A stretch of 64,000 nucleotides of DNA from contig NC_045427.1 of the NCBI RefSeq assembly GCF_902635505.1, positions 593,917,665 through 593,981,664 of the forward strand. Reading direction: 5' to 3'. How positions within the stretch are numbered: the first letter of the stretch is position 1; each line of letters begins with the position of its first letter. The notes beneath the pieces are model-generated. The model was not told the origin of the DNA. It ran no database searches and worked only from the letters and a program-made list of their open reading frames with translations. The DNA comes from Sarcophilus harrisii (Eukaryota; Chordata; Mammalia; Dasyuromorphia; Dasyuridae). The position numbers and the translations under genes are program-made. Positions 23,565-34,547 of this stretch are shown here, in pieces.

Positions 23565-23830
23565 TATACACATGTAAATATATACATGTGTATATAAATG
23601 TGTGTATGTATATATACATATGTAACATCTCTATTATACATGCATAATACATATATACTTATGATTCACATATATCTATCTACATGTATATTTTTATGTA
23701 CATTTATAGGGGTGTATAGATATAATATGTGAGTATATGTGTTTGAATATGTGTTGAATATATATATGTGTGTGTGTGTATACACATGCATATAAACTCT
23801 TTGGCTTGCCATATACACACATACACACAC
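23565..23830. repeat. TA/TG/CA-rich simple repeat
   Basis: Alternating purine-pyrimidine sequence with TATATG, (TG)n and ACACAC units for about 260 bp. Confidence 0.85.
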
Positions 23831-23969
23831 AATTGTTAAAATGGGAAAATGCCAAGTAGAGATTAATTGTGCATTATGGAATGACGTTATTACTGTTAGA
23901 TAGCTTTCACTGCATTTGATACAGGCTTATTATTCTAGCTGAATCTTGATGGGCAGGACATTTCCAGGA

Positions 23970-24160
23970 TAATGGTAATAATTCATATTTATATGCCTTT
24001 TTTTAAGGTCAACGTGACACTTTTCCTCATGACAAATTTGTAAGGTAAGTAGTCAATGTATTATTATCCCCATTTTATAAATGATTGAGACTTAAGTGAC
24101 TTTCTTATGACACAGTATTGGAATCCATATTTGATCCTAACCCTAAGTCCACCCACCTTT
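23970..24160 (+). mobile_element. MIR-type SINE
   Basis: 'attatccccattttataaat' followed by 'gacttaagtgactttcttat' gives the MIR core and tail. Confidence 0.6.
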
Positions 24161-24269
24161 TATACAATTTCACATGTTGAAGCTTCCATATTGATTTGTC
24201 CTTATGATGACCAGCATATACTGGTTAGGGGACTACCAAGTAAATTCATAAATGGTACTTCTATTTATG

Positions 24270-25075
24270 TTTCTATTTTCAAGGCTAATTGTTTAAGTGT
24301 CTTCTGTTTTATTTTCCCTGGCTACTTCCTAATGCTTGAAATTCTTTTTCTCATCTCCACTCCTGGCTTTCTTTAAATTCCAGCTAAAATTGTAATGCCG
24401 AAGAAACTGAGCAAGACAGAGATTAGAGACCAATTCAATAATTTATTAAATGGAGAGAAATACTGGGACCAATGCATCCATGTTGATCCCAGGGCTAGAC
24501 GAGTGGGACAGCAAGCCTTTTATGGAATAACAAGAATGATGACATAATGGAGGGACCGAAGTGGGGATAACCTAGGATAGGGAGGTTACTGATAATTCTA
24601 ATGACATTAAGGAATGTCTATAAAATCTTAACCATTAAGAGGGGACGGTCATAACCTAAGGCAGAATTATGAAATAGGACAATTGGAGGAATTGGTCACC
24701 CCATTAAAAGGGAACTTTGGCACACTTCTTTCTGCTGTGAATGCAGGGCAGATTAACCCCTCTATTTTAGCTATTAATCAGGGCCCTCTAGCTATCAGAG
24801 AGCAAGAGGATTAAGCTTAGGTCACAGATAGGAAAAGATAAGCAATCACAAATGGGCTTTCTTCTAGAAGCCTTTTCCTGATTCCTTTCATGCAAATGCC
24901 TTTCCTCTATTGATTAGTTCTGATTTATCCCCATTATCTCATTTGTATATAGTTGTTTGCTAGTTGTGTGCTCCAGAACTGGGAATAACTTTTGCCTTTC
25001 TTTGTATTCTCATTGTTAAACAGTAGTTTAACAAGGCATATTAAAGTCCTTAACAAATGCTTATTGACCAGACTA
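24270..25075 (+). mobile_element. L2 LINE 3' end, split by an LTR
   Basis: 'ttaaattccagctaaaat' stops at 24390 and L2 resumes at about 24853 with 'ctagaagccttttcctgatt', ending with 'ccttaacaaatgcttattga' near 25070. The two halves are contiguous in the L2 tail once the LTR is removed. Confidence 0.65.
24391..24850 (-). mobile_element. Solo LTR of an endogenous retrovirus
   Basis: About 460 bp with TG...CA ends (plus strand TGTAATGCC to GCAATCACA). The minus strand carries an AATAAA-type signal at about 24450. It sits inside an L2 tail. AAAT stands at both edges (24387-24390 and 24850-24853) and may be a 4-bp target duplication, although it overlaps the LTR end by one base. No internal retroviral sequence is attached. 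It is a fossil of moderate age. Confidence 0.7.
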
Positions 25076-25284
25076 TCGATGTTGATTAATACATAAAAAT
25101 ATTTGTTGAATCTAGCTCCTCTCCATGTAAATAGAGGAACTCCTTGTGAAAATGTAAACGTATTTTCAGAATCAAACCAGAAGAATATTCATTTGACTTT
25201 GGAAATAAAAATGTAAACATGTTTCTTAAATAAGCTGAACAGGTTTGCTTGGTTTGATTTTTTTCTGATGTAAGATTTCAGTCT

Positions 25285-25440
25285 TAATAATGAGACTGTA
25301 GGATTCAGAGCTGGCAGAGACCTTCAGAGACCATCAAGGCCATCCCCTTCATTTTGCAGATGAGGGAATTGAGGCTGAGGGGTTGTCTAAGGTTACACAA
25401 ATAGTTCAGCTGGTATTCATGCTCTGAATTTTTGACTCAG
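25285..25440 (+). mobile_element. MIR-type SINE
   Basis: 'ggattcagagctggcagaga' followed by 'ttttgcagatgagggaattg' matches the MIR order. Confidence 0.7.
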
Positions 25441-25659
25441 AAATGTGAAAGAGGTTACACTGTGAGAGCAGGAAGAACAAATGGATAGCACAGAGACTCA
25501 GCCTTCAACAGCTGGGAAGAAACAATTCTTGCTCTAGTTTAGTAAATTCTGACAACCTTTTCTTCCCTCCCTTCCTCATTCCTATTTCCACTGTGTGGAT
25601 GGCTACCTTCCAGTGATCTATATCTTTGTTTTAAGGAGCTTTTAACTTTTAGATTAGAC

Positions 25660-25782
25660 TTGTGATTGCTTATCTTTTCCTACCTGTGACCTAAGCTTAA
25701 TCCTCTTGCTCTCTGGTAGCTAGAGGGCCCTGATTAATAGCTAAAATTGAGGGGTTAATCTGCCCTGCATTCACAGCAGAAA
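25660..25782 (+). mobile_element. 5' fragment of the same LTR family, inverted
   Basis: 123 bp that are the reverse complement of 24729-24851 with about three mismatches (near 98% identity). It starts at the LTR terminus (TGTGATTGC) and stops abruptly. No other LTR part is seen beside it. Confidence 0.8.
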
Positions 25783-26049
25783 TCATCAGAGGGGTGGTTA
25801 GGTAACTTGGGGGAGGGGCAGTAGAGGAAAAAGAGAAATCTGTTGTATGAGTTTTTGTACCTTGATACCAGCCCTATAAGGAAAAATAATTTATTTGTTC
25901 CTAGGAAATGTTAAATGTAATTAATTGCCAAAGTAAAAATGGAAGACTTGACCCATTGAGAAGCATGTTGCCAAAAAGAGCTGGCTCAGATGAATGGGAA
26001 AGGGAACCAGAGAAGCTTGGCCCAGAATTACACTGAAACTAGATTGTGT

Positions 26050-26280
26050 AGGTGTGCAGTGATTAGAGCTCAGAACTTGGCATCAAGGAGATCAGAGTTG
26101 GAATTCTGTATCAGGTACTTATTAGATCCTGGACAAGTCATTTAACTTCTCAGTGCCCCCTTCCCCCCCCCCCTTTTTTTTTTTTTTTGTAAAATGGGAT
26201 AGAGTTAAAAAGAACACCTACCTCACAGGCCTGTTGGGAGACTAAAATGAGTTAAATTATGAAAAGGCCTTGTTATTATT
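26050..26280 (+). mobile_element. MIR-type SINE
   Basis: 'tcctggacaagtcatttaac' and 'cctcacaggcctgttgggag' identify a MIR copy. It is interrupted by a C/T homopolymer and followed by a TATA-rich run at 26280-26345. Confidence 0.75.
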
Positions 26281-26344
26281 ATAACAATATATACATACAC
26301 ACATGTGTATATATATGTAAACTATATATATGTATATATATAAA

Positions 26345-27730
26345 AACAATGTTATAAAATTATTTTAGAAAGTGTAAGACAGGGTCACAGCAGAGACAAA
26401 GGAACACTTATAGAATAACCTTCACTCACTCCAGAATCTTAACTCAGAACTCTGAAATGCTGAATCTAGAGATTTTAATTTGGGAAATAGTAGAAAGAGC
26501 TGATATGGCCCTAGTCCCTCTTATAGTTTATTAAGATTGTTTGGTTTTTCCCCCAAACATTTCCTTCCCAACGGACTATAGGAAAAAATATTTGTGGAAT
26601 GGGGCAGCCTTTCCTCTCCATGTTGTCCAGTTCAATTGAATAAACATTTGCCTCACGCCAACTATCTATGCAAAGTACTGTACTTGGTGTAATCAATCAA
26701 CAGTTATTTATTGAGCCCTTATGATGTCTGTCATATGGGCTAGGAAAGTATCCTAGAATGAGACAATAAATCTGAGTGACTTTTTCGCCAAAGGAAGCAA
26801 AGATTCATTGCTTTGGGTTTTCTTACTGGACATATGAGTGGCCCAGGAGGGACTGGGGCAAGCCAATAGATAGTCATATTCATTTTTCCTGAACTTGGTC
26901 CACAGCATATTTCTGTAAAATCTGTCAGTGTTCAAGGCCCTATCATAGTTACTGCTTGAGTGTACAAAGCAAAGTCCTTATTCTCTTAAGGAGCTTATCC
27001 TTCTGGGAGGGAAGGCACAACAATATAAAAGGTTAACTAACAAAAAGTTAAATAAAGCAAGATAGTAATACTACCCATCTTACTTTTTTTTTTTTTTTTA
27101 AACCTGCTTAAGGATCAAGGGATCATGTCTTCTCTGAGGATAATTGGGCCGAATGGTGACAATATATTAATTGAGATAATCTCCCTAACCCCCTTTAGTT
27201 TTATAAATCCCTTGGATGATCTGTACAATACTTAATACTTGGAACTGGGAGAAATGTCAGGGCCCAAGGGACTCACTAAGCTTGATCCATTTAAATTCCC
27301 CAAGGAGATAGGCCTTTTACAAATTCCCTAGGAAACAGATACTAGCAGCTTATGTACTGAAGAAGGCTCTGTCTTTACATTTTTGGAAGAACAGGGAATG
27401 TCTATTGTCCAGTTTATTTACCTTTTAACAGGAAATTATCCATAAAATCATAGGTTCCTAATTTTATCAAAATATCAACCAACCATAATTCCAGAGGACT
27501 CATGTGCTATCCACCTCCAAATAGAGAGCTGATGGACTCAGAGATCCAGTACACACACACACACACACACAGGCTAATAGTTATTTGTTTTGTTTGACTC
27601 TACATATTTGTAACCAGTTTTGTTTTGTTTTCTCAGTGGTTGGGGGAGCAGGAAGTGAGGGAGGTAGGGAATTCAGAATTAAAAACAAAATAAAATAGAA
27701 TTTAAAAAAAATCAGTTTCCTGGTCAGAGG
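26345..27730. other. Mostly unassigned intron sequence
   Basis: An L2-tail scrap (-) is at about 26690-26760 ('cagttatttattgagccctt') and a (CA)n run at 27552-27571. Nothing looks like an exon. Confidence 0.4.
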
Positions 27731-27734
27731 TCAT

Positions 27735-27985
27735 CCAGGGTCACAAGTATTTATTGAGCGCTTATATACCTAGTCAGGGAGTAAGCAAAGAGCTGAGAAT
27801 ATCAGGAAAGGCAAAAGCAAAATCTCTTCACTCAAGGAGAAAGTCCACTGAGGGAAACATATAAATAGATGTGTCCATACAAGATACAGAAAGCAGATAG
27901 AAGGTAATCTCAGAGGGAAGGGAGCAACAGTGAAAGGAGCCCGGAAAGGCCTCCTGAATAAAGTGGCCCTTAACATAAATCTCCT
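27735..27985 (-). mobile_element. L2 LINE 3' end
   Basis: 'aagtatttattgagcgctta' and 'aggaaaggcaaaagcaaaat' through 'gaaaggcctcctgaat' follow the antisense L2 tail. Confidence 0.65.
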
Positions 27986-28004
27986 CTTCACTGTCAGCTA
28001 AATA

Positions 28005-28150
28005 TTTGGTATAGGGGAAAGAACCTTGGCTCTGTAGTCAGTGAGTTCAAGTCTTGCTTCAAATGCTCATTGCTTGAGTGAACATGGCTTCTCTTTGCTC
28101 ATGAGGGAATTAGACTAGATGGACTTTGAGGTTCCTTCCAGCTTGATCAT
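28005..28150 (+). mobile_element. MIR-type SINE
   Basis: 'aagaaccttggctctgtagt' opens and 'ttgaggttccttccagcttg' closes a MIR copy. Confidence 0.65.
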
Positions 28151-28244
28151 ATGGGCATCAAGAGCAGCACATTCCAGTTCTCGGCATATCTCCTGTTTTA
28201 CCCTCAAGGCCCAAGGGGAATAAACTTATTCCCATTTCTTTTTG

Positions 28245-28425
28245 TTCTTTTTCTTTCTTTCTTTCTTTCTTTTTTTTTTTTTTTCCCTGAGGCCATTTTG
28301 GTTAAGTGACTTGCCCAGAGTCACACAGACAGGAAGTCTTTAAGTGTCTGAGACCAAATTTGAACTCAAGTCCTCCTGACTTCAGGGTTGGTGCTTTATC
28401 CACTGCACCACCTGACTGCTCCTCC
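28245..28425 (-). mobile_element. tRNA-derived marsupial SINE
   Basis: The antisense copy runs from a T/CTTT tail through 'aagtgacttgcccagagtca', 'gaactcaagtcctcctgac' and 'ccactgcaccacctgactgc'. It is the same family as 29076-29199 and 41025-41172. Confidence 0.85.
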
Positions 28426-28429
28426 TAGC

Positions 28430-28560
28430 TTCAGTTTTTTTAATTCAATTGTATTTTATATTCAAGTCTTTCCTTTCCACTTCTTCCCATTCTCACCATT
28501 GAGAAAGCAAGAAAAACAAAGCAATTGTTAAAACATTTATAGCCAAGCAAAACAAATTTG
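28430..28560 (-). mobile_element. L1 LINE 3' end fragment
   Basis: 'cattgagaaagcaagaaaaa' followed by 'tatagccaagcaaaacaaat' is the antisense of an L1 tail, also seen degraded at 11815-12030. Confidence 0.65.
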
Positions 28561-28659
28561 GGATTGAGAAAGGCAGAAGATGACAGATAAGCTGAGCCTT
28601 GAAAGAAACTAGAGCATTCTGTGAGGCAGAAGAAATGGACATTCCCCCTTCACACACAC

Positions 28660-28990
28660 TCTAAAATCCCTAGTATGTGCCCTTTCAGCTTCTTTAGCTT
28701 TCTTCAAGATTTAACTCAAATCCCACCTTCTGCAGAAGGTCTTTCCTAGTCCCCAGGTTACTAGTTCCTTCTAGTTTTATATATATATGTATGTATGTAT
28801 ATACTCTCTCTCTCCCTTCTCTATTTTCCAGTTTGTCTCCCCCTCATCATCCTCATTAGACCATTAGAATATGAGATTTTTAGGAGAAGCACTATGTTTT
28901 TTTCCCCTTTCTTTGAACTCTTGGTGCTTAGAACAAAGCCTAGCAAATAATGATCATTTAGTAAATGTTTATTGGCTGAATGACTGACTG
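28660..28990 (+). mobile_element. L2 LINE 3' end
   Basis: 'aactcaaatcccaccttctg', 'gaaggtctttcctag' and the final 'tagtaaatgtttattggctg' are L2 tail blocks. A TATG/CTCT simple repeat interrupts it at 28780-28815. Confidence 0.75.
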
Positions 28991-29075
28991 AACCGCTATC
29001 TAGCCAAGTCTTGTTTATTTTGTATTTGGGTATTTTATATTTGTAAACTCAAATATAAGACTTTAGATGAATACA

Positions 29076-29199
29076 GATTTCTCCCCCCCCTTCCCCCCCA
29101 GGCAATTGGGATTAAGTGACTTGCCCAGGGTCACATAGCTAGGAAGTATTAAGTGTCTGAGGTTTGAGCTCAGGTCCTCCTGACTCAGAGCCAGTACTC
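29076..29199 (-). mobile_element. tRNA-derived marsupial SINE with target duplication
   Basis: Antisense SINE with the body 'aagtgacttgcccagggtca'. A perfect 12-bp target duplication, TAGATGAATACA, stands at 29064-29075 and 29200-29211, so the insertion is fairly recent and the copy near complete at its ends. Confidence 0.9.
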
Positions 29200-29264
29200 T
29201 AGATGAATACATTTTAAAATGTATCATATTCGATTTTGACCATCATACCAGCTTGTTAATAACT

Positions 29265-29420
29265 TTGTTCAAGGAGATTCACCCTTAAGATGATTAGATG
29301 ATCTCTAGGTCCAACCCCCTCAGTTCATAAGGGAAGAAGGTAAGGTTAAGTGATTTGTTCAGGGTCACACAGCAAGTTAGTAGCAAAGTCAAATTTAGAG
29401 CAGATTCTCTATCTTCAATC
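29265..29420 (+). mobile_element. MIR-type SINE
   Basis: 'gatgatctctaggtccaacc' and 'ttcagggtcacacagcaagt' match the MIR core. Confidence 0.65.
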
Positions 29421-29849
29421 CTCTTGTTATTTGCTTATGCAGACTTATCACATATACTTTCTAAGCATGAATTTCCTTTTTTACTGAAGCAAAGGGGACA
29501 TTTATAGTGTAATTTTTTGGGCAAAATTCTTGACACTGATTTTTTTCAGGTTTTCATTATGGTAATAGATTTAAATACAATTAAGAAAGCAGCTCTGTCA
29601 ACCTTCTTCCCCCGTAAAGTTTATGAATAAATTAAAAATCATACTGATGCAGTTGTCAGAAACTCCAACTCAGAACTTAGGTACAGGGCAAGAGGTGGGG
29701 CTAGCTGGATACCTTTGTGTTAATCCCAGTTTTTAGCTATTATCTTCAGATAAAAAGTCATGGCAACTTGTCCTTTGGGACAGGATAACTCCTAGAACTT
29801 TGAACTCGGTTATTGGAGACTCAGTATGAATCCACTTTAACAAGTATCA

Positions 29850-30200
29850 ATCAGTCTACAAGTATTAAGTTCAGGTCTGGTATATGCTAGAAACATAAGC
29901 ATTAAGATTGAAACTCTTACCACTTACCAAAGACCTTACATTCTAATAAAGGGGACAAGAAATACTTATAGGGGAGGGAAGAAAGAAGCATTTATAGCAT
30001 TCTGTCATGTGCCAAGTACTGTGCTAAATTTTTTACAAATAAAATCTCATTTGATAAACATATATATGTTCACAAACACATATAGAGAAAGAGCATAAAT
30101 GCAAAGTGAATAAATACAAATGTGTAAATAGTGAATACAAGGTTGTTTAGGAGGGAAGACCATAGCAATTATAGGGATCAGGAAAGCTTTTGAAAAATAT
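29850..30200. mobile_element. L2 (-) tail pieces and a MIR-like fragment
   Basis: Antisense L2 blocks at about 29850-29965 ('cttacattctaataaagggg') and 30110-30200 ('gggatcaggaaagcttttg'). A MIR-like start, 'gcatttatagcattctgtca', lies between them at about 29988. Confidence 0.5.
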
Positions 30201-30224
30201 TGCTTGAGCTGTGTCTCTTTTTAA

Positions 30225-30760
30225 ATAGTTAAAAAAATTTTTTTTTATAAATACATGCAAAGACACATGTAACATTAATCTTTGCAAAACCTTGTGTTCC
30301 AAATTTTTCTCCCTCCCTCCCCTCAAACCCTCTCTCTTAGACAACCAAACATGTGCAATTTTTCTAAACATATTTCTATATTCATCATGTTACACAAGAA
30401 AAATCAGATCAAAGGGGGGAAAACACACACACATAACAAGCACAAACAAACAAAAAGGTGAAAATACTATGCTTTTATCCACATTCAATCTCCATAGTTC
30501 CTTCTCTGGATTCAGATAGCTCTTTCCATCACAAGTCTATATTGAAAAGAGCCAAATGCAGAACAGTTGATAATCACCTAGTCAGCCCTCTCTTATGTGA
30601 GTATTTCTTGTCTCCTCTATTAGAATGTAAGGTCTTTGATAAGTGTTAACTGTATATAATGTTCTATTCATAGCTCACTTCACTTAGCATCAGTTCATAT
30701 ACATCTTTCCAGACTTTTCTGAAATCAACCTGTTGAATTGTGTATTAAAGGTCTATGAAT
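30225..30760 (-). mobile_element. L1 LINE 3' end
   Basis: Antisense L1 tail: 'acatgtaacattaatctttg', 'ctccctccctcccctcaaac', 'gtgaaaatactatgctttta' and 'ctccatagttccttctctgg'. The same blocks occur in the same order at 34548-34860. Confidence 0.8.
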
Positions 30761-30789
30761 CATCTGCATAGAGATAATAGTTAAATTAT

Positions 30790-31320
30790 GGGAGTTGATG
30801 TAAGTTATCAAGAAAGAATGTATAGAGCCTGAAAAAAGAATCTTGGAGAACATCTATAATTAAAAAGAATGATGTGAAAATATATTTAAAAATAAAAAGA
30901 ATAATATAAATGATGAACCAGCAAAAGAGATTGAGAAAGAGTAGTCAGACAGATAAGAGAACAAAGAAAAGAGTGGCACAAAATCCCAGAATATGGAGGA
31001 TATTTAATGGAGAGGGTCCTTATCAGCATCACATGTTGCAATAGATCAAAAAGGATTAGAGCTGAGAAAAGGCAGTTAGATGTGGAAATTTAGAGATCAT
31101 TGACAATGGGAGAGAGCAGTTTCAGTTGTAGAGTCTCATGAAGACTTTTTTAAAGGATGGGAGAGACTTGGGCTTGTTTGAAGGTCCTGTTTGTAGGGAG
31201 ACGTTGAAGATTTGAGGAACTACTGAGCATGCTACCTGCTGGAGAAGAAATCGAACCAAGTGTACATATATTTCCTTGTCAAAGGCTGGTGGGGAAAGGG
31301 GAGAGAGTAGAAATGATGTC
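30790..31320 (-). mobile_element. L2 LINE, reverse transcriptase region (antisense)
   Basis: 'gagatcattgacaatgggag' followed by 'agagcagtttcagttg' is the antisense of the L2 coding part. The frame is destroyed. Confidence 0.55.
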
Positions 31321-31479
31321 AAGGAGTTTTAAGGTGGGAATGAGACAAGAAGCTTAAATTGAAAGAATTTTTTTTCAGTAAAATGAAAGAGAATATTCTC
31401 TGCTGAGTATAGGGAAGATGTGGGAATCTTGAGAAGGTTTGGAATAGCTTATTTGGGAAGTGAACTAGGAAATCAATTA

Positions 31480-32300
31480 AGAAGGAATCAAATATTAAGT
31501 GCCCTACTCTGTATAGGGCTATGTGCTGGGCACTCAAAGACAAAACCAAAGCGTTTCTTTCTCCAAAGGAATTTAAATTTTATTAGGTTCTTGTCTTTGT
31601 TTTTGTTTTTGTTTTTGACCAATAGAGCTGTATGATGTTAGACAAGTCATCTAATTTCTTTGTGACTAATTGGATCTGGGCCTTAATTTCCTCATTCATG
31701 GGATGGAAATTATAATATTTGTATTGCCTGCCTCATAGTCAAATGAGATCATCCATGTAAAGTGCTTCAGCTCTCTAAAACTACTTACATGTGTGTTCTT
31801 AATTATTGTCATTCTCCCTTAAACACATCTTGCTACTTTTACCTTTATTTGTGCTGGAGTGGACTGAATATTGGGAGCAGATTTCTGGCTTGGCTTTAGG
31901 CAGTTTTTCTGATAATTCTATATAGGCTGGACCATTTGCTTGGAGAGTAGCCTATTGCTACTTTCACTTTCTAGCTTCATCTATTTCCCCACTGCACTGT
32001 CCATTTAATAAGCCCTCTTAAGCACTTATGCTATGCAAAATAAAGTCAGGGAAGTTGACCATGATTGGGTATAGTGTTTTTTGCCTCCATTACTCAACTC
32101 TCAACTTGACCTCAACAGGTGACCTAAAGTTTGGAATATGTTTGTAGTTTATTCTTGACTTTGTTCCAGAGTGGATTTTGAAAGCTATCCAGAATTTTTA
32201 AGCTGCTAAAAATTCTTCAATGAAATCTTCAGTAAAGTCTAGAGGGAGAGGGAATTTCCTTTATTTTGATGACAAAGGTTGAATGCCATTAATATAATAT
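31480..32300. other. L2 (-) scrap, MIR scrap, then unassigned
   Basis: 31480-31620 has 'ctctgtatagggctatgtgc' (L2 tail, antisense). 31625-31790 has 'gttagacaagtcatctaatt' (MIR, +). 31800-32300 shows nothing I can assign. Confidence 0.45.
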
Positions 32301-32309
32301 GCATATGAC

Positions 32310-32465
32310 AGTGGGAAAAGTGTCTGGTATTAGAAGAACTAGATTTGGGTCAACACCCCCCTTCATAGCTGTGTGATTTAGTCTAAGCCATTTAACCTCT
32401 CTGAATCTCAATTTCTCTATCTATAAAATAGGAATAAAAATATTGGTCTTGACTCAGCATTATTT
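32310..32465 (+). mobile_element. MIR-type SINE
   Basis: 'gccatttaacctctctgaat' and 'atttctctatctataaaata' follow the MIR body. Confidence 0.7.
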
Positions 32466-32469
32466 TGAG

Positions 32470-33395
32470 AAAATATGGGATAGTAAATAAGCATTTATTA
32501 TGTGCTTATTATAGGCCAGGAACCAAATTAAAGCTCTTGGAATACAAAGTAAAGATATGGTCTCTGCCCTCAAAGGGCTTTCATTCTACAGGAGATACAG
32601 TCTACATACATATAAGACATACAGTATAAATGGAAGGTAATCTCAAAGGTAAGGTACTGGAGGTAGGGTGGGGAGGGAAAGAGTCTAGGAAAGACTTTGT
32701 ACAGAAAGTGGGAATTTGACCTGTTTGAAAGCAAGTTAGGGAAGCTAGAAGCAAGTCATCCAGTTCAAGTTCAGTTAGGATATTTTGAGGAATAGCAGTT
32801 GCAGTGTAAGTGATTTGTAGAGTTCATGGTGGGGGAATAAGGTATAAGAAGACTGAAAAAGTAGGAAGGAATAAAGATGTAAAGGGCCTTAAATTCCAGT
32901 AGATTTTAGAAATCATTCTGGAGATAATGGGGGGGAGGCACTAGAATTTATTGAGTTGACCTTGGGGAATAGAGAGGGTGTGTGACATGTTAGTCTTATA
33001 CTTTAGGAAAATCATTTTTTCAACTTAGTGGAGAATGGACTAAAGTGTTAAGAAACTTGAGCCAGGGAATTGAGTTAGAAGGCTACTCTAGAATTCCATG
33101 TAAGAATAACGAGGGCCTGCACCGGAGGGGTGGCCGTGTGAGTAGAGAGAAGGGGATATAAAAGAGAGATGTTGGGAAGGTAGAAATAAGATTTGATAAT
33201 AGGATGGATATGTGGGGTATGTAGGAATAAGAAGTGAATGCTGACACTGAAGGGTACCAGCCTGGATGACTGGGAAGGATAGTGACACCCTCAAGAGTAA
33301 TGGAAAGAGAAAAAAAAGGAATGTTCAATGAATGGTCAGACTTGCAGGATTTTGTGGCAGAAAGACCTAAACTTAATAGAAAATTGGACATACAA
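32470..33395 (-). mobile_element. L2 LINE (antisense, about 0.9 kb)
   Basis: It opens with the L2 tail 'ataagcatttattatgtgct' and continues with 'taaggtataagaagactgaa', 'cgagggcctgcaccggaggg' and 'gagagatgttgggaaggtag', the antisense of the L2 region after the reverse transcriptase. It is the same family as 59485-60490. Confidence 0.8.
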
Positions 33396-33439
33396 GATAA
33401 TAAAAAATACAGTAAACATCAAAGACTAACTACAAAGGA

Positions 33440-33960
33440 TTGATTTTTGCATTTTAAAGCTTTAAAATATGCCATTTTATACCCCATATCTCCCCAGAGC
33501 CCTAGTCCTAATCTTTCAGTTCTCTGATAAATATCTCTACCTTGATATCCTTCCACATCTTAAATTCAAGAGGTTGAAGAGGTCCCTTTCAGCTAAGCTT
33601 TGAACCCCGAGTATAAAACTGAACTCTTCTTTCCTGAGCCCTTCCCCTTCCAACCTAATTTGTTCCTTCTAACTTTTCTGCTTCGGTCCTGCTACATCCC
33701 AACATTTTCCCAATCACATTTCCTTTCCTTCCTACTGGAGGCAACTAAATATCCTCTAAGTCTACTCCTTCTAACTGCTCTAATAATGATAAAATTCTTA
33801 GATGTTACAAGTATCATCTTTCCATCTAGGAATGGAAACAGTGTAACCTTATTGAATCTCTTATGGTTTCTCTTACTCGTTTACCTTTTTTATGTTTCCC
33901 TTGAGTCTTATATTTAAAATTAATTTTTTTCTTTTTGTTCAGCTGTGGTCTTTCCATCAG
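33440..33960 (+). mobile_element. L2 LINE fragment (sense)
   Basis: 'aactgaactcttctttcctg' followed by 'cccttccccttccaacctaa' matches the sense-strand L2 stretch after the reverse transcriptase. Weak support at the 3' side. Confidence 0.45.
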
Positions 33961-33964
33961 TCCT

Positions 33965-34545
33965 CTATTTGAATAAATATCCTTCTCCCCTCTTCCCCCA
34001 AAGGATTATACTCATTTTGCTGGATAGTTGATTCTTGGTTGTTAATCCTAGCTCCTTTGCCTTCTGGAATATTGTTTTTCCAAGGCCTCTGATCCTTTAA
34101 TATAAAATTACTAAATAAAAATAAAAATAAAAAAAATAAAAATTACTAAATCTTATGTTATCTTGCTTTTGTGGCTCCAAAATATTTGAATTATTTCTTT
34201 CTGATTGCTTGCAATAATTTTTCCTTGACCTAGGAACTCAGGAATTTGGCTATATAATTCCTGGGAGTTTTCATTTGGGGATCTCTTTCAGAAGTTGATC
34301 AGTGAATTCTTTCAATTTCTATTTTACCCTCTGGTTCTAGAATATCAGATCAGTTTTCCTTCATAATTTCTTGAAATTGAATATCATAGGCTAGTGCTCT
34401 CTCTCGCTCTCTTTCTCTCTGTATTTTTTTTCTCTCTGTGTGTGTATGTGTCTGTCTCTGTCTCTTTGTGTCTCTGTTTTTTCTCTCTGATTATAGCTTC
34501 CAGGTAGTCCAATAGTTTTTTCTTTTTTTACACTTTGTTTTAAAT
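33965..34545. other. Unassigned old repeat-like sequence with simple repeats
   Basis: An AAAT-rich run lies at 34110-34145 and a CT/TGTC run at 34400-34490. The rest reads like decayed LINE sequence but I cannot place it. Confidence 0.4.
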
Positions 34546-34547
34546 TT

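Noticed and set aside
28245-28425. Functional tRNA gene
   Set aside because: The sequence is the degraded tRNA-related head of a SINE copy, with a SINE body and tail.
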